A stretch of 40,995 nucleotides of DNA, from positions 1 through 40,995 of the forward strand of contig JAFVOP010000066.1 in NCBI GenBank assembly GCA_017505745.1, written 5' to 3'. The position numbers were made by a program, and so were the translations under genes. This stretch comes from Clostridia bacterium (GTDB lineage Bacteria; Bacillota; Clostridia; Oscillospirales; CAG-272). Shown here one piece after another: positions 16,479 through 26,900 of the stretch (the stretch's first letter is position 1; each line of letters starts with the position of its first letter). The notes beneath the pieces were generated by a model that searched no databases, was not told the origin of the DNA, and saw only the letters and a list, made by a program, of their open reading frames with translations.

Positions 16479-17504
16479 ATGCTATCGTTTGAAAGTGATT
16501 ATATTACCGGCGCGCACCCGAAGATCCTCGAAGCGCTCACCCGCACCAACCTGGAGCAGCATCCCGGCTACGGCGCTGACGTGTACTGCGAGCGCGCGAA
16601 GGAAAAGATCCGCGCCGCCTGCCAGGCCCCCAACGCCGACGTCCGCTTTCTGGTGGGTGGTACGCAGACCAACAAGATCGTGATCGGCACGGCGTTGGCC
16701 GGCTACGAGGGCGTGATCGCCGCCGAGACCGGACACGTCAGCTTGCACGAGGGAGGCGCGATCGAGTCCACGGGACACAAGGTGATCACGCTGCCCCACC
16801 AAAACGGAAAGCTCAACGCCGCCACCGTGGAGCAGTATCTGCTCGATTTTTACGCCGACGGCGCGCACGAGCACATGGTTGCCCCCGGCATGGTCTATAT
16901 TTCGCACCCCACCGAATACGGCACGCTCTATACCAAGGACGAGCTGACCGCACTCTCGCAGCTCTGCCGCCGTTATGAGCTTCCGCTCTTCCTCGACGGC
17001 GCGCGCCTTGGCTACGGCCTGATGAGCCTGCAAACCGACGTGACCCTGCCCGATATCGCCGCGCTCTGCGACGTCTTTTACATCGGCGGCACCAAGGTGG
17101 GCGCACTTTGCGGCGAGGCCGTGGTCTTTACCCGCAACAACACCCCCAAGAATTTCATCACGCTCGTCAAGCAACACGGTGCGCTTCTGGCAAAGGGACG
17201 TCTGCTCGGCGTGCAGTTTGACGTCCTCTTCACCGACGGGCTCTACTTCTCGATCAGCCGTCACGCCATCGACATGGCCGAGCGACTCAAGGAGCTCTTT
17301 GCAAGAAAGGGCTACCGCTTCTATATGGAGTCCCCCACCAACCAGCAGTTTATCATCCTGGAAAATGCGCAAATGGAGGCACTGAGCCAACGCGTGGCGT
17401 TCAGCTTCTGGGAAAAATACGACGAGACCCACACCGTGGTGCGCTTTGCCACCTCCTGGTCCACGTCTGAAGAGGACCTGCAAGCGCTCGAAGCGATTTT
17501 GTGA
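16479..17504 (+). CDS. Threonine aldolase-like PLP enzyme
   Basis: This 341-aa fold-type I PLP enzyme is of the beta-eliminating lyase/low-specificity L-threonine aldolase family, which cleaves L-threonine or allo-threonine to glycine and acetaldehyde. It begins FESDYITGAHPKILEAL, then shows FLVGGTQTNKI (about 57), HVSLHEGGAIE with the PLP-stacking His (about 85), the Asp/Arg motif LFLDGARLGYG (about 169) and the PLP lysine in YIGGTKVGALCGE (about 204). The length fits the family. AAAGGAG precedes the ATG. It is monocistronic, with its own promoter and terminator. The exact amino acid substrate is not certain. Confidence 0.92.
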   Translation: MLSFESDYITGAHPKILEALTRTNLEQHPGYGADVYCERAKEKIRAACQAPNADVRFLVGGTQTNKIVIGTALAGYEGVIAAETGHVSLHEGGAIESTGHKVITLPHQNGKLNAATVEQYLLDFYADGAHEHMVAPGMVYISHPTEYGTLYTKDELTALSQLCRRYELPLFLDGARLGYGLMSLQTDVTLPDIAALCDVFYIGGTKVGALCGEAVVFTRNNTPKNFITLVKQHGALLAKGRLLGVQFDVLFTDGLYFSISRHAIDMAERLKELFARKGYRFYMESPTNQQFIILENAQMEALSQRVAFSFWEKYDETHTVVRFATSWSTSEEDLQALEAIL

Positions 17505-17512
17505 GAGAGGAC

Positions 17513-17549
17513 CGACTCCGTCTGTTTTTGGCAGACGGGGTCGTTTTTT
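17513..17549 (+). terminator. Terminator of aldolase gene
   Basis: Arms CGACTCCGTCTG and CAGACGGGGTCG are followed by TTTTTT. Confidence 0.93.
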
Positions 17550-17627
17550 GTCGGTTCGCGAGGGCTTGTCAACGGTTTATTTTCAATTCGCACACAAATT
17601 AGTCTTGCAATTTATCTTATTTTGGGG

Positions 17628-17638
17628 TATGATATAAT
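17628..17638 (+). promoter_or_regulatory. Extended -10 promoter of DUF5685/J-domain operon
   Basis: TATGATATAAT (TATAAT at 17633-17638 with an upstream TG) lies 40 bp before the TTG start. A TTGCAA further up is 22 bp away, which is too far, so recognition probably relies on the extended -10. Confidence 0.65.
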
Positions 17639-17678
17639 AGATGGGATATGGATTCTTTTGGAAACGGAGGGAAACGCC

Positions 17679-18566
17679 TTGCTGGGATACGTAAAAACCG
17701 TGCCGTCGGAGCTTCGGGTACGCGAGCACACCTACTACCGCGCGCTCTATTGCGGACTTTGCAAGCGCATGGGAAAATGCACGGGACAATGCTCTCGCAT
17801 GACGCTCAGCTACGATTTCGTCTTTTTGGCGGCCGTACGCATGGCGATTACGGGAGAAGCGCCCAACATGAAGGCAGAGCGTTGCCTGCTCCACCCCTTC
17901 CGCAAGCGTCCCACGGCGCAGGCCTGCCACGCGCTTGACTACGCCGCCGACGCCTCCGCGCTCCTCTCCTATCACAAGCTCACCGACGATCTTACCGACG
18001 AGCACGGTCTGAAAAAGCTTCGCGCCGCTCTCGCCCGCCCCTTTCTCTCGGGCGCTTACCGCAGAGCCCGGCGGCGCCACCCCGATCTGAACGATACCAT
18101 CGCCGCGCATCTGCGCGAGATCTCCCGCTTTGAAACGGGGGAACGCCCCTTTGAGGGTGCCGACGCGATCGCCGAGCAGTTCGGGCAGCTGATGGAGGCC
18201 GTCTTTTCCGAAGGACTCACCGGCAGCGACGCGCGCATCGCGGGAGCCATCGGGCGCTCGGTGGGACATTGGATCTACCTGATCGACGCCGCCGACGATT
18301 TTGACGAGGACCGCAAGCAGGGGCGCTTCAACCCCTACCGCAAGCTCTTTGGCGACGAGCTGACCCCCGCGGACCGCGAAACGCTCCGTGTGGCGCTCAC
18401 CGTCCACCTGCTCGACGCCGACCGCGCCTTTGCGCTGATCGACCGCTTCCCCGCCCCCGAGCTGAAGGAAATCATCGCGAACATTCTCTACTTCGGGCTT
18501 CCCGCCACCGCCAAGCGCGTAACGGGAACGTCCCCAATGACAACGAAAGGCAACGAGATATCATGA
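17679..18566 (+). CDS. DUF5685 family protein
   Basis: This 295-aa, mostly helical soluble protein starts [36 protein letters not shown]. The GYVKP-like opening and YCGLC-x3-G motif are hallmarks of DUF5685, whose function is unknown. Later features are SYDFVFLA (about 48), HPFRKRP (about 72), [11 protein letters not shown] (about 95) and an Asp-rich [22 protein letters not shown] (about 210), which resembles the acidic helices of metal- or diphosphate-binding folds. TTG at 17679 was chosen because GGAGGG sits 7 nt upstream and it begins exactly at the conserved N-terminus. The stop overlaps the J-domain gene start (ATGA), so a joint role with Hsp70 is inferred. Confidence 0.85.
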   Translation: MLGYVKTVPSELRVREHTYYRALYCGLCKRMGKCTGQCSRMTLSYDFVFLAAVRMAITGEAPNMKAERCLLHPFRKRPTAQACHALDYAADASALLSYHKLTDDLTDEHGLKKLRAALARPFLSGAYRRARRRHPDLNDTIAAHLREISRFETGERPFEGADAIAEQFGQLMEAVFSEGLTGSDARIAGAIGRSVGHWIYLIDAADDFDEDRKQGRFNPYRKLFGDELTPADRETLRVALTVHLLDADRAFALIDRFPAPELKEIIANILYFGLPATAKRVTGTSPMTTKGNEIS

Positions 18567-19189
18567 AAAATCCTTACGAGGTGCTTGGCGTCGCTCCCAA
18601 CGCGAGCGACGAAGAGATCAAAAAAGCCTACCGCGAGCTGGCGCGCAAGTACCACCCCGACAAATACCGTGACAGCGATCTTGCCGATCTCGCCACCGAA
18701 AAGATGCAGGAGATCAACGCGGCGTATGACGAAATCCAAAAAATGCGCGCAGGTGGCAAGCATCAAAGCAAACAAGCCAACGGACGGACGTCCTACAACG
18801 GCAATCCTTACAGCGGCAGCACCAACCCCACCTTTGCACAGGTACGCCGCCTGATCAACGAGGGGGAGATCCTGCAGGCTGAACAGCTGCTTCGCGGCGT
18901 GGAGGCCTCGGGGCAAAACGCGGAATGGAACTTTTTGATGGGATGCGTGCTCTACAAGCGCGGGTATTTCCTGGATGCGCAAAAGCTGTTTGACCGCGCA
19001 TGCGCAATGGACCCGCAGAACGCCGAATACCGCGCCGCCTGCGATCGCTTGCGCCAGCAAAGCCAAACCTACGGCGGCGGCTACCGCACGGCCTCCTCGG
19101 ACGGCGGCTGCTGCGATTGCTGCACCTCTCTGATCTGCGCCGATTGCCTGTGCGAGTGCTGCGGCGGCGACCTGATCTCGTGCTGCTGA
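18563..19189 (+). CDS. J-domain protein with Cys-rich C-terminus
   Basis: This 208-aa protein starts with a J-domain ([33 protein letters not shown], residues 3-35, HPD intact), so it should stimulate the ATPase of a DnaK-type Hsp70. A TPR-like helical region follows at about 92-165. The last 28 residues contain 11 cysteines in CC and CxC pairs, suggesting metal binding. It lacks the Gly/Phe, zinc-finger and CTD regions of true DnaJ. It is translationally coupled to the DUF5685 gene, an arrangement I recall from other Clostridia. Confidence 0.9.
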   Translation: MKNPYEVLGVAPNASDEEIKKAYRELARKYHPDKYRDSDLADLATEKMQEINAAYDEIQKMRAGGKHQSKQANGRTSYNGNPYSGSTNPTFAQVRRLINEGEILQAEQLLRGVEASGQNAEWNFLMGCVLYKRGYFLDAQKLFDRACAMDPQNAEYRAACDRLRQQSQTYGGGYRTASSDGGCCDCCTSLICADCLCECCGGDLISCC

Positions 19190-19224
19190 TGACAACCATC
19201 CGAATCTGATTGCATGGAGGACTT

Positions 19225-19758
19225 ATGGCAGACCGCATCCGAAAACGAACCAAATATCTCACCGTAAGCGCCATGCTCTCTGCCTTGGGAGTGATCTTCC
19301 TGGCGCTGGGCGCCTTTATTGAGGTGCTGGATATCACCACCGCCGTCCTGGCATCAATGCTTTGCATCTACGCCGTCATCGAAATGAGCGGCGCATACCC
19401 CTGGGGCATCTGGGTCGTTACGTCGATCCTCTCCCTGCTCCTGCTCCCCATCAAAACTCCCGCGCTCTTCTACGCGCTCTTTGCCGGCTTTTACCCGATC
19501 CTCAAAGAAAAGCTGGAGCGCTTAAAGCGTCCGCTCGCATTCGTGCTCAAATTGGCGGTCTTTCACCTCTCACTCGGTGCGATCGTGCTGTTGCTCCGCC
19601 TCTTTTTTCCCGAGCAGCTCGATTGGGGCGGCATGCAGTGGCTCCCGATCGCAATGTACGTGCTGTGCGTGGCAGTATTTCTCCTTTACGATCTCGCTCT
19701 CACCCGCGTGATCACCTTCTATCTCATCCGCCTGCGGCAACGCTTTCGGATCAAATAA
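19225..19758 (+). CDS. Small integral membrane protein, possible ECF-transporter S-component-like
   Basis: This 177-aa very hydrophobic protein has about five predicted helices (13-35, 38-58, 62-90, 105-130, 143-165) and a basic N-terminus (MADRIRKRTKYLTVSAMLSALGVIFLALG). The TKYLTVSAMLSALGVI opening resembles S-components of energy-coupling-factor vitamin transporters. No ATPase or T-component gene is nearby, and the substrate motif cannot be read. ATG at 19225 was chosen over 19210 because GGAGG lies 5 nt upstream. It lies 35 nt after the J-domain gene and may be cotranscribed. Confidence 0.7.
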   Translation: MADRIRKRTKYLTVSAMLSALGVIFLALGAFIEVLDITTAVLASMLCIYAVIEMSGAYPWGIWVVTSILSLLLLPIKTPALFYALFAGFYPILKEKLERLKRPLAFVLKLAVFHLSLGAIVLLLRLFFPEQLDWGGMQWLPIAMYVLCVAVFLLYDLALTRVITFYLIRLRQRFRIK

Positions 19759-19861
19759 GGAAAAGATCTATCCCCCGCCTCCCCCTCCCCCTAAATGTCC
19801 CACGCGGAAGTCTGATTGGAAAAATATACGAAAAATGCGCGCGAAAAAAGAGCGGAAGCTC

Positions 19862-19890
19862 TTGACATTCGGCGCTTTTTTGTGTATAAT
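19862..19890 (+). promoter_or_regulatory. Sigma-A promoter of rny
   Basis: Perfect TTGACA (19862-19867), 17-bp spacer and perfect TATAAT (19885-19890) lie 80 bp before the ATG. Confidence 0.92.
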
Positions 19891-19969
19891 GATAGATGTA
19901 TGATTATATCTATTACTATCAGTTTAATTCATACAAATTTTTAGCAAAACCCAATTAAGGAGGTGTTTT

Positions 19970-21511
19970 ATGGAATATTTAATTCCCATCATTGTCGGTG
20001 TTGCGGCACTGGCGGTTGGAGTTCTGATCGGCATCCTCTTCCGTAAAAAGATCGGAGAGGCAAAGATCGGGTCTGCCGAGGAAGAAGCCAAGCGTATCCT
20101 GGACGAAAGCTTCAAGAACGCCGAAGCGAAAAAAAAGGAAGCCCTGATCGAAGCCAAGGAAGAAACCCTGCGCCTGCGCAACGAAACCGAGCGTGAGCTG
20201 AAGGAGCGTCGCTCCGAAATCTCGCGTCAGGAGCGTCGGATCAATCAGAAAGAGGAAAACCTCGACCGAAAGACCGAAAACCTGGAGCGCAAGAACGAAC
20301 AGCTCGACGAAAAGCTCAAGGCCAACGATGCATTACGCGAGCAGATCAACGAGGTTCTGGAGCAGCATTTGAAGCGCCTGGAGGAGATCTCGGGCTACAC
20401 GGCAGAGCAAGCCAAGGACGAGCTGCTCGCCCGCGTGGAATCCGAAACGCGCCATGAAATGGCACAAAAGCTGGTGGAACTGGAAGCTCAATTCAAGGAA
20501 GAGGCCGATAGCAAGGCAAGAAACCTGCTCACGCTGGCCATTCAGAGATGTGCAGCTGATCACGTTACCGAGTCTACCATTTCGGTGGTTTCCCTTCCCA
20601 ACGAGGAAATGAAGGGACGTATCATCGGACGTGAGGGACGAAACATCCAGAAGCTTGAAACGCTGACGGGTGTGGAGCTGATCATCGACGATACCCCCGA
20701 AGCGATCACCGTATCCGGATTTGATCCCGTTCGCCGCGAGATTGCAAGACAAGCCCTGGAAAAGCTGATTGCCGACGGCCGCATTCACCCCGCCCGCATT
20801 GAGGAAATGGTGGAAAAGGCGCGCCGCGAGGTAGAGGCATCGGTGAAGCAGGCAGGTGAACGTGCCACCTTCGATGTCAATGTGCACGGCATCAACCCCG
20901 AGTTGGTACGTCTCTTGGGCCGTTTGCGCTACCGCACCAGTTACGGACAAAACGTGCTGCAACACTCGGTGGAGGTTGCATGGCTGGCCGGTCTGATGGC
21001 AGACGAGCTGGGGCTCGACGGAAATCTGGCACGCCGCGCAGGACTTCTGCATGATATCGGTAAGGCATTCCCGCAAGACATGGAGGGCTCACACATAGAG
21101 CTGGGTGTCAACGCGGCAAAGAAGTATAAGGAAAGCGCAGAGGTCGTTCACGCGATCGAGGCGCACCACAATGACGTAGAACCCCGCACCCCCATCGCAG
21201 TTCTGGTACAGGCAGCAGATGCAGTGTCCGCCGCAAGACCCGGTGCTCGCCGCGAGGATATGGAGAACTACATCAAGCGTCTGCAAAAATTGGAAGAGAT
21301 CGCCGTTGGCTTCCAAGGTGTGGATAAGGCCTACGCCATCCAAGCGGGCAGAGAGATCCGCGTGATGGTCAAGCCCGAAATCGTAAATGACGAGGGCATG
21401 AAGCTGATCGCACGCGAAATGGCAAAGAAGATTGAAGAAGAAGTGAAGTATCCCGGACAGATCAAGCTGAATCTGATCCGTGAGACCCGTGCGGTTGATT
21501 ACGCGAGATAA
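19970..21511 (+). CDS. rny: Ribonuclease Y
   Basis: This 513-aa membrane-anchored endoribonuclease initiates mRNA turnover in Firmicutes. The order is canonical: an N-terminal membrane helix ([20 protein letters not shown], residues 4-23), a long charged coiled coil (about 30-195), a KH RNA-binding domain ([20 protein letters not shown] at about 208, then ITVSGFDP) and the HD phosphohydrolase domain with metal ligands in [14 protein letters not shown] (about 355) and [10 protein letters not shown] (about 390). Length is normal (about 520). AAGGAGGTG lies 6 nt before the ATG. Confidence 0.98.
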   Translation: MEYLIPIIVGVAALAVGVLIGILFRKKIGEAKIGSAEEEAKRILDESFKNAEAKKKEALIEAKEETLRLRNETERELKERRSEISRQERRINQKEENLDRKTENLERKNEQLDEKLKANDALREQINEVLEQHLKRLEEISGYTAEQAKDELLARVESETRHEMAQKLVELEAQFKEEADSKARNLLTLAIQRCAADHVTESTISVVSLPNEEMKGRIIGREGRNIQKLETLTGVELIIDDTPEAITVSGFDPVRREIARQALEKLIADGRIHPARIEEMVEKARREVEASVKQAGERATFDVNVHGINPELVRLLGRLRYRTSYGQNVLQHSVEVAWLAGLMADELGLDGNLARRAGLLHDIGKAFPQDMEGSHIELGVNAAKKYKESAEVVHAIEAHHNDVEPRTPIAVLVQAADAVSAARPGARREDMENYIKRLQKLEEIAVGFQGVDKAYAIQAGREIRVMVKPEIVNDEGMKLIAREMAKKIEEEVKYPGQIKLNLIRETRAVDYAR

Positions 21512-21647
21512 GCAAAGCCGCCCCGCTACCGAAATCGGTATTACTGACTTTTTCCGAAGCACGGAATTTATCATATCCATTCGCATAGATTCGTATGATG
21601 AAAAAAACCGCCGCTTTTGCGGCGTCCGTATAAACAAACACGCAAAA
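21512..21647. other. Non-coding 3' region after rny
   Basis: Only small palindromes are seen here: TACCGA-AA-TCGGTA near 21528-21541 and GCCGC-TTTT-GCGGC near 21610-21623, without T-runs. The stretch 21687-21867 after the terminator also shows no gene. Confidence 0.5.
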
Positions 21648-21686
21648 AGGAGCCTCTTTTCAAAAAAGAGGCTCCTGATTTTTTTC
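21648..21686 (+). terminator. Terminator of rny
   Basis: Arms AGGAGCCTCTTTT and AAAAGAGGCTCCT (13 bp) with a 3-nt loop are followed by GATTTTTTTC. Confidence 0.92.
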
Positions 21687-21867
21687 AAATGAAGGGGACA
21701 TCCCCGCAAATACCCTGCAAGAACCAAACGTCCTTGCCATTCCCCCCTCGGGCTTGGGGTGGCAGGCGGAAAATGAATCGGAGCTTGCCCCACAAAATAG
21801 CAGGCTGAAAAAGTAAATCTGCGAAAATTCACGCGGAGTTCAAAAAAAGCCTGTATAATGGAAGGGA

Positions 21868-23046
21868 TCAGACGATATGCCCCACGGGAGGAAGGTCCTT
21901 GATGCCATGCATGTGGTCGAGGACGAATTGAGTAAAGACGTTGACACCAACCTCCAAGGCCGATTCATCGATATCAAAGTTTTTTTGATGCAGTCCCGCC
22001 GTAATGCCGCGCTCCGTGTTGCGGATACCGAGACGAAACATCGCACCCGGTTTTTTTTGCGTCATGTAGGAAAAATCTTCACCGCCCATAGTGCGCTTCC
22101 GTTGAAGCCCCCCTCGCTCGGTCCCCAATACCGAAATGGCGCTGTCGCGCAGGCACTCGGTGACGGTAGGATCATTATAGACCACGGGATAGTATTTCAC
22201 CTCTTCAAAGGCAAATTCGCCACCGCCGGACAACGCAACCGATTGGCAGATGGCCTTGATGCGGCCCATCACATGCGAATCCACCTTGGAGCTGTACGTA
22301 CGGAGAGTGCAGAACATGGAGCAGGAATCGGCCACGATGTTGTTCGCGGTGCCGCCTTGAATCACGCCCACGTTGAATACCACGGGCTCGCGTGCGGCCA
22401 CCTCCTTGGCCACCATCATTTCCAGCGATGTATACGCGCGGACCGCCAGCATGATGGCGTCCACCCCGCGGTGCTGCTCGGCCGCATGGGCATTCTTTCC
22501 CTTGAAATGCAGACGGAATCCGTGGCTCACAGCGTTTTGCTCGTAAGGAACCAGTGCGATCGATCCCACATCAAACCCGGGATCGCAATGCAGGGCAACG
22601 ATGCAATCGATGCCGTCCATGACGCCGTCCCGCACCATCAGACTTGCGCCTGACGTGGTATATTCTTCGGCACTCTGAAAGAGCACCTGCACGCGACAAT
22701 CGATCCGGTCGCGCATCTCATGCAGCTTTTTGAGGGTTGCAAGCGCGATCGCGGTGTGCGCGTCATGCCCACAGGCATGCATCTTGCCGTCGATCCGCGA
22801 GCCGTATTCGCGCCCCGGCACCTCCTGCATCGGCAACGCATCAATATCAGCGCGAATACCAATCGTGAAATTCGTTTTTTCGGGGTTCACGGTTGCCACA
22901 ATACTGCTTTGCCCGTACACCTCGGTATAGGAAACGCCGATTGCATCCAGCTCGCGACGAAGCAGTGCCAGCGTGCGGTCGAGATCAAACCCAACCTCCG
23001 GGTATTGGTGAAGCGCTCTTCGGATCTTGGTTGCATATGCCTGCAT
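21868..23046 (-). CDS. M20D family amidohydrolase (carboxypeptidase-like)
   Basis: This 392-aa zinc peptidase of the N-acyl-amino-acid amidohydrolase/hippurate hydrolase/N-acetyldiaminopimelate deacetylase group removes acyl groups from amino acids. Visible metal-site motifs are MHACGHDAHTA (about 89), FQSAEEYTTSGA (Glu pair about 126), LHCDPGFDVG (about 150) and the C-terminal MGGEDFSYM (about 342). The dimerisation lid lies between (HFKGKNAHAAEQHRGVDAI). ATG at 23046 was chosen because GAGGTGA lies just upstream. The in-frame GTG 9 nt earlier is part of that site. It is monocistronic. The true substrate is unknown. Confidence 0.92.
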   Translation of the reverse strand: MQAYATKIRRALHQYPEVGFDLDRTLALLRRELDAIGVSYTEVYGQSSIVATVNPEKTNFTIGIRADIDALPMQEVPGREYGSRIDGKMHACGHDAHTAIALATLKKLHEMRDRIDCRVQVLFQSAEEYTTSGASLMVRDGVMDGIDCIVALHCDPGFDVGSIALVPYEQNAVSHGFRLHFKGKNAHAAEQHRGVDAIMLAVRAYTSLEMMVAKEVAAREPVVFNVGVIQGGTANNIVADSCSMFCTLRTYSSKVDSHVMGRIKAICQSVALSGGGEFAFEEVKYYPVVYNDPTVTECLRDSAISVLGTERGGLQRKRTMGGEDFSYMTQKKPGAMFRLGIRNTERGITAGLHQKNFDIDESALEVGVNVFTQFVLDHMHGIKDLPPVGHIV

Positions 23047-23078
23047 AACGGTCACCTCATGTTCGTTCAGATGCCCTC

Positions 23079-23107
23079 ATTATAGCACATCCAATTTGCT
23101 TTTGCAA
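23079..23107 (-). promoter_or_regulatory. Sigma-A promoter of amidohydrolase gene
   Basis: TTGCAA (23102-23107) and TATAAT (23079-23084) on minus are 17 bp apart. Confidence 0.82.
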
Positions 23108-23162
23108 GTCATTTCAAAACAAATTCATAAATCGAAATAAAAAAGGAGATATCCATATCCCT

Positions 23163-23870
23163 ATGAAGATCACCACGGTTCTTTTTGATCTGGACGGCAC
23201 GCTACTGCCGCTGGATCAGGACGCCTTTATGAAGCTCTATTTTGGCGGTCTCACGGCTGGGCTTGTCCCCTTCGGCTACGATCCCAAGGCGCTGGTCGAC
23301 GCAATCTGGGCAGGCACGGCAGACATGGTACGAAATGATGGCTCCAAAAGCAACGAACAGGTCTTTTGGGATCGTTTTGTTGCCATTTTTGGAGAGAAGA
23401 GCCTTGCCGACGTACCGCGCTTTGAGGCCTATTATCAAACCGATTTCGACAATGTGCGCGCCGCTTGCTCACAAGCTCCCGCGGCAAAGGAGATCGTCAA
23501 GGACCTGCAGGCACGCGGCAAACGCGTGGTCCTTGCCACCAATCCCCTCTTCCCTGCCATTGCCACCGAAAAGCGGATCGCCTGGGCCGGGCTTTCCCCC
23601 GATGACTTCCTTCTCTACACCACCTATGAAAACTCGCGCCATTGCAAGCCGAACCTGGATTATTACCGTGACATTCTCCGCGAGATCGACGCCGAGCCCT
23701 CGGAATGCCTGATGGTAGGAAACGACGTGGACGAGGACATGATCGCCTCCACGCTTGGCATGCAGGTCTTTCTTTTGACCGACTGCCTCCTCAACCGCCA
23801 TGACCTCCCCATCTCCCACTACCCTCACGGCAACTTTTCCGAGCTTGCAGAGTTTTTGCGGGGGATTTAA
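23163..23870 (+). CDS. HAD family hydrolase
   Basis: This 235-aa phosphatase-type protein carries all four HAD motifs: DLDGTLL (nucleophile Asp 9), the VVLATN Thr (about 126), the CKPN Lys (about 162) and VGNDVDEDM (about 185). A helical C1 cap lies between motifs I and II. The substrate is not predictable. GGAG lies 12 nt before the ATG. No clear promoter of its own is seen in the 56 bp after the divergent amidohydrolase promoter. It converges on the giant surface protein gene, with a hairpin repeat between them. Confidence 0.9.
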   Translation: MKITTVLFDLDGTLLPLDQDAFMKLYFGGLTAGLVPFGYDPKALVDAIWAGTADMVRNDGSKSNEQVFWDRFVAIFGEKSLADVPRFEAYYQTDFDNVRAACSQAPAAKEIVKDLQARGKRVVLATNPLFPAIATEKRIAWAGLSPDDFLLYTTYENSRHCKPNLDYYRDILREIDAEPSECLMVGNDVDEDMIASTLGMQVFLLTDCLLNRHDLPISHYPHGNFSELAEFLRGI

Positions 23871-23877
23871 AAACATA

Positions 23878-23936
23878 AGCTTCGTTAACGAAATACTATC
23901 TGGGGGAAACTTCTTGAAAGAAGTTTCCCCCAGATA
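23878..23936. repeat. Hairpin repeat, solo copy (convergent HAD/surface protein junction)
   Basis: A 19-bp perfect stem (TATCTGGGGGAAACTTCTT and its complement) with loop GA spans 23897-23936. The adjoining AAGCTTCGTTAACGAAATA is the inverse of the TTAACGAAGCTT-type tail that follows the nested hairpin module elsewhere, so this is the end of a once longer element. Confidence 0.85.
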
Positions 23937-23975
23937 AATATTATACTAAGAAAGTCTGTACTTCAAAATAGTCGG

Positions 23976-26900
23976 TTAAAGATCGGAGTAACCGGGTGCG
24001 GGAGCACGGTCGCCTTCGGCGTCGGGCTCAATGTAGAATTCCGGCTCATTATCTTCCTCGACCTCTTCGGTCGCTTCTGCATCGGCTTCTTTCTCAGCAG
24101 GTGCTTCGGCAGACTCGTCGGGCTCCTCCGAAAACGCCTCCGGTGCCTCTTCCTCGGGCTCTGCGGAAACGTCCTGCAAATCCTCTTCGAGAACTGTGTC
24201 CGCAGGCGCATCGTCAAATTCCCAAGCGGTGGAATCGGACAAGGGCTCCTCCTCGACCAAAGCCTCTTCTGTCTCGAAAGGCTCGTCTGCATCGGATTCT
24301 TCTGCTTCGGATTCCTCGGGTACGGGTTCCCAAATCAGAGGATCCCCCTCCTCAGCGGGAGCATCCTCCCAGGCGTTAGTATCGGCAAGCTCCTCCTCGG
24401 GGAGCGAATAGCGCGGATTTGCGGCCGGCTCGATGAAGTCCTCGGCGTCTCCGTCCACATCCATCAGCTCATCCTCCGCATCCTCCTCCAACGGCGCTTC
24501 TTCAAAACCGACTTCGTCAAACGCATCCTCAGAGCCGGCATCCCCGTCCGCCGTATCGGTAGAATCGGAAAGGCCGTCAAAAATCGCATCCGCGGCGGCA
24601 TATTCGTAGGCAAAGGCCTCGTCGCCACCCTCCGCAGCTGCGGTCTCCTCGGAGGCATCCTCTGCCGTGAACACGTCCTTGTCCTCGGGCTCCGCCATCA
24701 CGGGGAGGCTTTCCTCGGGTGCACGTTCAACGGGTCTTGTACGCTGTTTTCTGCGACGGATCACGTCGGACGAAAGCAACAGATAGGTGAGAATGATCTG
24801 GCAAAGCACCACCAATCCGCCCAGTACGGTTACGATAAGGATCGCGTTCTCGGGCAGGAATTGGATCGCAAGCACGGCGGGCAACGCCAAGCTGTAACGG
24901 CGTACCGACTTTGCGTTCTTCGCGCGGCGTACCGTCAGCCATACGATGGCGATCAGCTGGCACAGAAGCGTGACGCCAAGGGCCACGATAAATCCGGTCA
25001 GATTCATGGTGGGATCGCCCAGGAGCACGAAATCACGCGGCTGCAGAGTCTCAAACACCAGATAATTGCCATCGCGCTTGGTAGACAGGATCTCAAGCAC
25101 ACCCGTGGTCTCGTCGTAGCACGCCACCTGCAGTCCACTCACACCGCGCAGCTCCTCGGGGAGCAGCAAACGGAGCTCAAACGAGTCGTCCAAAAACGTC
25201 ATGGTAAGGTTGTTGTGCGTAATTTTCAGCTTGTAGGCCGCCATCAGCTCCAGCGTGCTCAGCTTATCTGCCGCCTCGGCAAGCGTCATATCCGTACCAA
25301 CCCCTACCGAAACCTTGCCGGCACGAATGGCGGCATCCACCGCATCGGTGAGCGCGCTGATATCGGTAATACGGGAGAGGATCAGCTTACTTCCCTGCAA
25401 AAGCCCCTTGAGAGAGGTCAATCGAAGCTCGGCGGTAAAGAGGTAGGAAATCTTCACGGCTTGCATCTCGGCCACAGCCTGCAGATAGATGCCTTGGATC
25501 TCGTCCTGCGCCTCGGCGTCCTGAATTTCCGCTACGGCTGCCTGGTAGATGCGACCAAGCTCGGCCTGGCCGATAAGGTTAAATTCCTCGGTAGCGATCA
25601 GCGTATCATGCAGAGCCTTCAGCTCGGCAATCTTGGCATCCTGCTCCTGTGCAAACGGGAGAGCCAGAAGCGTGCGGTTGTAGATACCCATCAGGCTATC
25701 GTAGAAGGTTGCGGAGGGCTTCTTCAGTGCCTTGATCTCGTCCTTTGCGGCATTGATCAAAGCCTCCACCATCGCGCCGCCGTCCTTTCTGCTCTCCAGA
25801 TCGGCAAGGATCTGGTTGAAATAGTCCTCATAGGCGGTATTCTGCTTGAAATACTGCTCTTCGCCGTGGGGAGCCTGTCCCGCAACGGCCTTGACGCGTA
25901 CGAAAATATAATAATCGGTTCCGGGGTGGAGATCCTTGAAATCCACGCTTCCGTCGTCGTTTCTCACGATCCGAACGCCGTCGGGCGACGTCCAGTCGAT
26001 CAGCATTGCCGAGCCGTCGGCGTTGAGCGACAGAGCAAACTCATACTCGTAGGTATATCCGGAATTCAGATTGAGATTTACGGCCACCGAATAGGTCTCG
26101 CTCGTGGTGCCGCTGATATGGTCGTTGAGAACCGGCTTTTCGGGACGTGCCGCCAACATCAGCTCGGTGGGATCGCTATCCGCGGTGGTGGTTCCGTTTC
26201 CGTACATGCTCATCCGCACGGTCTCTCCGAAAAAGGCATTGGGAATTGCGATCTGCGTCACCTGGGTGCCGTTGACGTAAAGATCGGCGCCGCTCACGCG
26301 GAGCTCCAGAGCCTGCTCCCCGCAGGTGATGCGGTACAAACCGTCCTGCGCAGCGTCAAGCAGGAAAAGCTCCTTGACGTAATCCACGGAGAAGCTGGGG
26401 GAAGTCACCACGGGAAGGACCGCAAGATCCAGGGTAAGGTCTCCCGCCCCCATCGTAAAGGTGGTTTCAAATTCCTTTTGGTGGGAAACGCTCTCGCCCT
26501 CCCACTTGGTAACCTTGTAGCCGCTCTCGCAAAGTGCCTTTACGGTTACGGTGGTGCCATAGGGGATCGAGAATGCGGTGCCACTGTAAAGCTCGCCGTT
26601 GATCCACACCTGCGCGTGGCTGACGTTGACCGTGACCTCGTAGGAGATCACTCCCCATTTTGCATACAGCGCGGTATCGGCGGCAATGTCCCACGCTGCG
26701 CGCAGGAATTGGCCGTTTGCATCGATGACGGCATCGTCACCGTCCTTGGTAAGCGTAAAGCCGAGGAACATATGTCCCTCCCGCACGGGAAGCTGCAGCG
26801 CAGAGAGGTCGGGAAGTGCATCGAAGGTGACCTTCATGCTCTCGGTTCCCTTCTGCTCGGCCAGGTTCTCGTCAAAGGTAACCGTGTACTCGTTGGCCGT

